64,000 bases of DNA from NCBI RefSeq assembly GCF_037975245.1, contig NC_092574.1:26766713-26830712 (forward strand). Direction: 5' to 3'. The translations under genes were made by a program, and so were the position numbers. Source of the stretch: Apostichopus japonicus. Lineage: Eukaryota; Echinodermata; Holothuroidea; Aspidochirotida; Stichopodidae. Shown one piece after another: positions 56,891 through 64,000 of the stretch. A model generated the notes under the pieces. The model saw only the letters and a program-made list of their open reading frames with translations. It was not told where the DNA came from and ran no database searches. How positions within the stretch are numbered: the stretch's first letter is position 1; each line of letters opens with the position of its first letter.

Positions 56891-57750
56891 TTGATAGGAT
56901 AGCTGTATGTTTAAGCGTTTTGCCCATACACTTTTGAAAGGCTATCAGCCTACATAGAGTCACCCTATCGAAAAGGAATGCAAACTACCAAATTGTAAGC
57001 ACTGAAGCCACATTGTAGGCCACCTATACACGTGCAGAAATCGAAGAAAATACCCTTTTTTGCCTTTATTCACTCGATTTGTTCGATAAATTCTCTTAAT
57101 ATGATCGGCTGTGTTACCGAAAAACTGGAAACCCTGCTGTGTCGGCTGTAAACGTCAAACTGGTATCACACCGTAACACCACTAGTTGTTGTTTCGTATT
57201 ACTGGCTACTGTCTCAGTGCCACGAATTTGACTAGGCCACCCTTGAATTAGCTTCTCTTTTTGAGTGAGTTATTACCTATTTGAATTATTTCTACCCAAC
57301 GAATCACGGTTAGGCTAGCCATATGCAGTATTTCAGTAATATTACATGGCTAAAATCTGGACCGAATAGCTAAAACATGAAAACTCTGAAGTATCTAAAG
57401 TTTTTCACATTGTACCCCACGCAGATAGCACAAAGCGCGCTCGCGTTGACAGGTAAATATTATACCCACCCCCCCTCCCCCTCAAGATGAAGTCCTGGCT
57501 ACGCCCTTGACTCTCGCTACAACATATCAAGTTCATATTATTAGTTGGACTATCCATTCAAGAATTTAGCGTATGGAATTCAGGAATAAACTGTTCATTC
57601 TGGGGTAAAGAAATATTCATAACACTACCGTTACAATGGTTTCAAGTGTTTGGAATGGGGCATATAGAAAAAGTAACTAAATTTACCAAACTTCCCTCGC
57701 GCGAAACCCCCCCCCCCCTCACTCGAACTCTTTGCCCCCTCCCTCAGCCA
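56891..57750. other. Copy-B-specific segment, then duplicated noncoding sequence
   Basis: 56891-57120 has no counterpart in copy A and no recognised feature. From about 57121 it matches 36480-37085 in copy A, including a hAT-like end (GGCTACGCCCTTGAC) and C-runs. Confidence 0.45.
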
Positions 57751-59042
57751 CCAGATGAAAGGTCTGGTTACGCCACTGACTATTGATGACCTTGTAAAGT
57801 ATTCACGGTACTTTACTCTCAAGGTCAGTTTGACAAACTTAGCTACAAGAATCATGGCCAACAAACATGGGGTATGCCACGGACTCGATTCTTGAAAGCT
57901 TGGATTCGACTCGTATTGCATGGTAACTCCGCATGACAATCGTTTCCAATTTTACTGATAACCGGTGAGAAAAGTCAATTCAAGTCCCGAGTCCTGACAT
58001 GACTAGTACATATACATACCAAGCACTATACAGTCAGGTGCGTAGCCCGCGAGGGGTGGGGGTGTTGGATGATGTTCGTCCTGGGAAGGGTCCCCTCTAT
58101 GAGATATTTTCGTTTGAGTATGGTAAGTATATAAACGGAAATGGTGCTATCATTTGCATCATAACTTTACTGAGCACAAGTTTGGGATTTTTTTCAGCAT
58201 TCGCTATTACATGCAAGTCATTTCACGTACATTCACCCCCTCCTCCTCACCCCGCCCGTCGCTACGACCTGCCACAATTTTTACACATCCGGTTAAGTTA
58301 ATCGAGAGATGGACTTCACGAAATTCCCGGAATTGATATGAAACTAAGATATGATTACACCCGGCAGTACGGTTGCTAATTTTAGTAATGCGGACGAGGA
58401 AGTTTGGCTTTTTGGCGGACGAGGAAGACTCAAGTACGCTTGAGCTTGAGTGTCATCTACAACGCTAGTCCCGTAGTACCAGAATAGTTTGGTGTCCCCA
58501 GGGTACGTGGTCTAACGAGGCTTTATATCCTGACAATATAAAAGAAAAATATATTGTTTATTCAAATGAAAACAGTTTCACAAACTGAGTGAAAACAACA
58601 GCTACATGTAAAACTTGGCCAAAGGTTTGTAAATAAACAACAACACATCTCTATAAATTCGTGAGATTCACAATTTTTCTAGGTTGAATAAAGAACATGA
58701 AAGAACTTATAACTGTAAACTTCATCATTATATATAGCTATGTTCACTTCAGCTGATTTTTAATACGACGTAAATATTAAGTATAGCTTATTCAGAATGA
58801 AGCCAAATTACGACTAACCACAAAATTAAAGTTTGAATATTATGATATAGAAATATTATATTATTGGCTGACCATTTCGTATTATTCTAGGTTGCTGTTT
58901 GATTGCTTTAGCGAATTCAATTAAACAGTCTCGAAATTGTAAAACAGGAATACGAGTGACGGCATAACACATGGTTACCCGAATTAGAGTTACTCAATGC
59001 CAAGCGCGCCTACAATTTTAAGCTTCGGTAAACAAACACACA
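57751..59042. other. Copy B distal part, no gene
   Basis: 57751-58270 is not in copy A, where the LTR element and a probable deletion lie. It holds hAT-like termini (GGTTACGCCACTG near 57777; CAGGTGCGTAGCC near 58036), but no complete element could be bounded. 58275-59042 matches the copy A end next to the two-TM gene and may be a duplicate of its upstream region. Confidence 0.45.
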
Positions 59043-60280
59043 CAAACTTATAATAGTCAAAACCCCCATTTTATTTCAGCTCAATAATAATAGGTATCCT
59101 ATTGCGTGCAGTTTGCATGATAAACAAGTGAGGTCACCTTAGGCCTACACTGATTCCAGCTTCACGGTTATAGGCCATGGGCCGTGGCTCTGAAATCCTT
59201 CCAGAAAATGATTCTTGTTACGTCCGGAGTGGTATTACATGAAATATAGTCTGAGTTATAGATAATATGTCCATAATAAAGAATCAATTTGTTCTTTTGC
59301 TCAAAAGTGGCACATTAATATGTAATTCACAGATAAAATGTCAAATTTTTCAACATAAAGAAAAACATAAGAAAAACAGCGCCCTCACTTGATCAAAAAT
59401 ACTTAGTCTGTCTCCAGATAGAAGCAGTTTACCCCCCAAAAATTCACATTTTGATGTGGAAACCTTTATAATTGTAAAGATTATGTATGGCACAACAGTT
59501 CTTAAAGTTTGTATAGGCATATGGCTATTGGAATAATATTTTTCAACTGTACTTGGTGTTTTTTGTGGTGGGGATAGGCCAGTTTGTTCATTGTTAAATT
59601 GTTGAAATACACTATTTCTAGGCAATAAACGATCCAGTAATAAGAAATGAGAGCAAGGGGTAGGCCAGCATGTATACATTATAACATGATTGAGGAGGGG
59701 GTCATTATTGGTGAATAAATAAGCACACTATTTCGTATTAATTATAATCAAACTGGAGATTTCTTAACAAACAAAGTATGTCTAAACAGTATTTCTTGTG
59801 CACAGAATATCACTAGGCAAAACTAATAATTGACTTGTCTTACTCTTGTTTGGGTAGAAAAATGAACAAAAATCACAAAATTACCAATCACATCTCAGTT
59901 TAATAAGTACACGTGGATGCTGGAATGTACTTGGTTTTATCCAAACGTGTGCATTTTTTGATCTTCACATTATACCAAGTGACTGAATACATACAAACAT
60001 GAAGATGTTACATGTACGCACGCAGTGATGTGGCTTTAAATTCCGCCTAAGATAGCTAACAAATTTAATGTTACAAATGTTTTAATATAACTTTGTGCAA
60101 TAACAAGAGTTGTGCAATAACAATTCAATGGCATAAGTAAATCTCACTACCCAAATAACATTTGGAATGTTTCTTTTCATTTTGGTTCTTGTGAACAGGA
60201 ATTAGACTTTGTGTTACATTTTGAGTCATACACCGCACTCACTTGATCAAAAAGTTATCTAGTACATATCATTTGTTTTC
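59043..60280. other. No gene recognised
   Basis: AT-rich sequence between duplication copy B and the 3' end of the CXC gene. The motif CTCACTTGATCAAAAA occurs at about 59384 and 60238, a hint that this belongs to the same unit as the CXC gene. A 109-codon minus frame (59679-59350) has no recognisable domain. Confidence 0.4.
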
Positions 60281-63200
60281 TCATCCTTCATCTTCATCTT
60301 CGTCATCCTCGTTGTTTTCATCATCTTCATTTGCCTGCTTTTCATTGTGACAATCTGTGCACTTGCAAAGTTCAGAGCAAGGCAATTTGTTCTTTAGACA
60401 GGAACATGCTGATGTCTCACATTTAGACTTTCTACAGCTACAATGTGTCAGCTCAAGGACTTCATCTGGTGCTGGGGAAAGATCCATCCAGTCAATGATG
60501 AGATGATCACCATCCATTTGCCATCCATGGCCGACTGGGTGTGTCTGGATTAGAAATCAAACTCCTCTTCCAAACTGCCGCCTGATAGTTTGATCTCAAG
60601 ATGTGTTTCTTTAAAGAGTCTTGATTTGGTGGCATTGCTGACTCTGACTTGTTCTCATGCATTTTAAAATGCCTGTACCGGGCCTCATTTACGGATGATG
60701 TGCCGTTCTGGTTGTACACTGAACATGTAAACTTCTCCAGAGATAGAGCTACATTTGGTGACAGAGTGAATGATTCTCCTAAGTCTGCAAATGAACTGTA
60801 TGCTGCCTGTTCCTCCATTTTCTTCCACATGTTTACCTTTCCCTTCCTGTGAATACATGTAAACCTATAAGTGCGCTTGTTTTCTCAGTTCCAAGTGATT
60901 CACGGATAGCTGTCAAGTTGACTATCCTCTTTACCTTCTGGCCAGTATGGAATAAGACATTTCCATCTGATGTTATTTCCTTGCATAGTGTCACACCAAT
61001 GACAAAAACTTCAGTGTCAGGGCTTTTTATGATAACATTAGCTGTGTCGGTTGAGGCAAACTTACTGTGAAGCAACAAGCGAGTATCAGCTTCCTCATGG
61101 TTGCAGTAGAGCTGTACAATTGGCTGGACCAGTATTTGACCACTGCGCACAGAAAATGAGTGGCATTCCTCTCCATGAGCTAAGTAGATGGTCACCTCTC
61201 CTAAGATTGATGCTGATGATGCCTGGCCCCATGCGGTGAACAGAAATTTCACCAAATCCTCCTTATTTGGACCATGGCTCAAGAATTTCTTCCATTGTCG
61301 TGGAACTTTCATCTGTCTTCCATATATTTTGAGAGTTTGCACCCCGCTAGTCCCAGCTCGCCTTTCACGTTCTGCATTTTTGATACTTACGACTGGGTAC
61401 TGATCTGTGACAAAGTGGATGTGCTTATGACTAGTTGCATCTGCTAGCTTCACCAGCTGAGAAAGAATGTCGTCAGCCAATTCGCCAAAGGTTGCTGGTA
61501 ATGTGCTGACCTTAAGTTGTTGCAACATGGCCATGGCATCCACAATCCAGGTGCAGTCTTGAGGAATACTACACAAATATGGATCTTGTGTACATGATTC
61601 CAAGTGATGCATGAGTTTAGCCTTTGGGTGTTTGACTAAAGTTCCATCGTGTGTTGACAATGACAGAGGTAATGGCCCCAGACAGTATTGCAACATAGAC
61701 TCAAGGCTAATATTTCTTGAAGTACCACAGAGTAGCAATCTTGCAAAGAGGTTTCGGTTAGATTTTAATTCAATCACTTTTCCTTTCACTTTTGTTGTCC
61801 GTTTTCTTCTCATTGATGCAAATGTTTTCAAGTTGAGTCGTTTGATTGGTGCAAAGAACCCTGTTTCCTCTCCTTGTAGCCGGTCAGTGATGAAAGATTG
61901 TACCGCTACTTCTCCTTTTGATTTAGCACTAGCTAGATCATCAGCCACTTCTTTAGAGGCCACAACACCTGATGTTAGATTCACTAGCTGGTTACTCTCT
62001 TGGTCAAAGGGGTCAACCATGGACTCTATTGAAGACATTATAGCCATGATGTCTCTTTCATCCCTTTCATTTCTGGTGGGATCTAAATCCTTTCGCTGTC
62101 GTGAAACTTCACCTTTGCCAGCCATCTCTTCACATTCTCTTGAAATCTCTGCTCGCATGTGATCGGATGAAATCCAGCGATGTACAGCACCTTTGTTGAC
62201 TGTGATGCCCGTAAGTCCTCCTTTGGTTTTGGAATCCCTGTTTGCAGTTTGTTCAATGGTCTGATCACATGGTATACCTGCAAATCCATGGCTCGTCTGT
62301 CTCTGAACACTGAAGTGCCCCCTCTGAAATTCCTCTTCTACGGATGGGTGTTTTGTACTAAGCTCCTTCATCTCTAACCAATAAACTGGTGCATACCTTG
62401 CATAGTTGACTCTATCGTAAGCCATGAACCATGGCATCATCGACCTGATAGATGACAGATGTAAATTCCAGTTACTTTCTCTGGATGCTCGGATGAAGAG
62501 AAGGAGAACTTGTACCATGTCTATGTAGCTGCTCCAAAATGCAAACATAGGATTGGTTGCAGCCTTGGAAACAAATTCTTGGTATGACTGAAGCAGACTT
62601 TGAAGCTTTTCATCAGAAAGACGGTCAGGAAAGTTAGTTGGGAAAGAATCACTTAGGCTCGCAAGTATGTTATGGACTTCAAGTGCCTCGTCTGTTGGTA
62701 ATGTTGCAATGTATCTCTGGAAACGGAGTCGGTGTAGAGCCTCAAACATTAGCTTGTGGATCTCACTGATCGGTTGTAGTGATGTCCATTCAGGACCCCA
62801 TTAATGGACCCTTGTGCAACCACTTCTGATGCAATAGCAACTTCTTCCAGCCCAGCATCCCCAAACCGTTTCCCTAGACAAGCTAAGAAGGTCATTGCAG
62901 TATGAAAGGCCCCTAGTCTAACTATAATACGGCTGCTGTACGGACCACTTTTCCACCTGATTTGCTGTGCTTTGGCGTAGATAGCCTGATCAAAGACTGT
63001 GACAATTGTCTGTAGGTGTAGGGCATTGGCTATTTCTAGCGATCTACATAAAATGGTTTCTATAGTATCCATTTCTGTAGGTGAGGCATCGATGACTGGC
63101 AAATATCCAATTATGGACTTGGCTGGTATGTTGTCAGCTATAAGCGTATTAAACCTTGTCCAACTTGGGGGCCTGTGTTGGTTGGACTCTCTCTGGATAG

Positions 63201-64000
63201 CTCTTGAAAGAACGTATGATGTATCTAATGTCATAGCATTCACCTGCCCATCAGTTGTCTCATGTATGGGGATAGCTGCCCCAAATACACTGGGCCCTTT
63301 TTTGGCTCCTCCATAGTAGGAGGCTAGTTCTGTTGGTGGAGGTTCAAGGGAACGGCTCTTGGTCGCAACTGGCGGGCAGCAGAAGGCATCTTCAGGAGAG
63401 TGGTCTGCTTGTTGGGTTTGGACAACAATGCCGTTGGTGTTATGGGTTGTGCCACTGCCGGAGAGCGTTTCTTCCCCAAAATCATTGTTGTCCCAAATTA
63501 GTGTCGTAAACTCCCTCTGCTTTATGAATGGTGGAAGATTGATAGGGCCCATATCAAGCTGTTTTTGAGCAAGAGCGGTGTCATGTTCTAAAATGACAGA
63601 GTGTGATGAAGCATGGCCAAAACCATTCAGTAGGCCAATTAACTTAGCAGAGCCAGTAAGATGTCGGACAGTCATGGCAAGAGCGGCGTGTTTTGGCATT
63701 GACTTCTTGCCTCCTGATGAATTATAAATGATATCTTGTGCCATGGACAAAATTCTTCTGTCATGCTGTTCAGAAACTGCAACTCGCTCACTTTCGGATG
63801 GTTCTTCTGAAGCTCCAATAAGCCATGCTAGAAAATTGTACAGTTGCACAGGAACAAGGTTACGAGCTATGGCTAATGTCAAATCTTGCCCTGTTTGTGG
63901 CCATGCTGTGTCCACATGTACCTCTTGGACAGCAATTCTAAGCTGTCTAGCTGTAAAGTACATGTCACTCAATGAAATGCCTTTACTTCTACACGAACCT
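60281..64000 (-). pseudogene. CXC-domain protein of an uncharacterised invertebrate family, frameshifted, partial
   Basis: The frame is open from the right edge (so the gene continues outside) to 62757. Segments include LTGSAKLIGLLNGFGHASSH, IVDAMAMLQQL, FVTDQY, HEEADTRLLLH, SPDTEVFVIG and GLHVFTG, then a C-terminal CXC cluster (CSCRKSKCETSACSCL... with CxC-x4-C-x4-CxC-x6-C-x3-CxC-x2-C spacing) and an acidic tail. At least three breaks are seen: a one-base shift near 62757 (NRSVR / HKLMFEA), a deletion with shift near 60835 after FTG, where family members usually have a CDT/CDS-T-S motif, and a shift near 60545. The scattered acidic motifs suggest a PIN/FEN-like nuclease fold, which is inference. 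Such genes are common and multicopy in cnidarians and other marine invertebrates, often next to transposons. Confidence 0.75.

Larger units (their letters stand above)
47995..59042 (+). repeat. Segmental duplication, copy B (~11.0 kb)
   Basis: Direct duplicate of 23863-40061. It keeps empty sites for the later copy-A insertions (49848-49856, 49901-49908, about 51390) and carries its own insertions at 52494-54023 and 55681-55946. It lacks the LINE reverse-transcriptase part, with unrelated sequence at about 56891-57120. Confidence 0.92.

Noticed and set aside
57766-58275. A complete hAT element bounded by GGTTACGCCACTG or CAGGTGCGTAGCC
   Set aside because: The termini seen do not pair into an inverted repeat with a matching target duplication.
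59350-59679. 109-codon minus-strand frame
   Set aside because: No domain was recognised and no splice or start evidence links it to the CXC gene. It is kept only as part of the unassigned flank.
61611-62162. 183-codon plus-strand frame
   Set aside because: It is antisense to the CXC-family gene, whose minus frame carries the recognisable motifs.

Overview
The window is nuclear DNA of an animal. Its genes have GT/AG introns, and the recognisable proteins are metazoan: a CKAP2/CKAP2L-type mitotic protein, the uric-acid-pathway protein URAD, and a proline/glutamine-rich two-helix membrane protein. Few genes, AT-rich introns, many short hAT-like and Mutator-like MITEs, CR1-like LINEs and Ty3/gypsy relics suggest a marine invertebrate, possibly a deuterostome such as an echinoderm or hemichordate. 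The species cannot be fixed from the sequence. No rRNA, tRNA or CRISPR was seen.

Layout. 1-3.2 kb is repeat-rich: two large hAT-like copies in direct orientation, a long-TIR MITE and a small hAT MITE. 4.3-5.7 kb is a 50-bp minisatellite. 7.7-16.0 kb (minus strand) is a six-exon CKAP2/CKAP2L homologue whose introns hold three more tandem arrays (40/41, 48 and about 67 bp units). 16-23 kb is mostly unassigned sequence with MITEs. 23.0-24.1 kb (minus) is a two-exon URAD homologue that appears to lack three active-site residues known from the family. 40.2-47.0 kb (plus) is the four-exon PPxY/two-TM gene, followed by a decayed copy of the end of its exon 2.

A direct segmental duplication dominates the centre: copy A is about 23.86-40.06 kb and copy B about 47.99-59.04 kb. 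Copy B carries only URAD exon 1. Comparing the copies shows which mobile elements arrived later, because the other copy keeps the empty site. Copy A gained a 9-bp-TSD MITE, a four-level nest of elements (26.0-29.2 kb), a 577-bp hAT-like element and a gag-protease LTR element. Copy B gained a deleted gypsy element with an integrase reading frame and a 266-bp hAT MITE. Both share an older CR1-like LINE and a 357/358-bp hAT MITE.

60.3-64.0 kb (minus) is a frameshifted gene of an uncharacterised invertebrate family with a C-terminal Tesmin/TSO1-type CXC cluster. It runs off the right edge.
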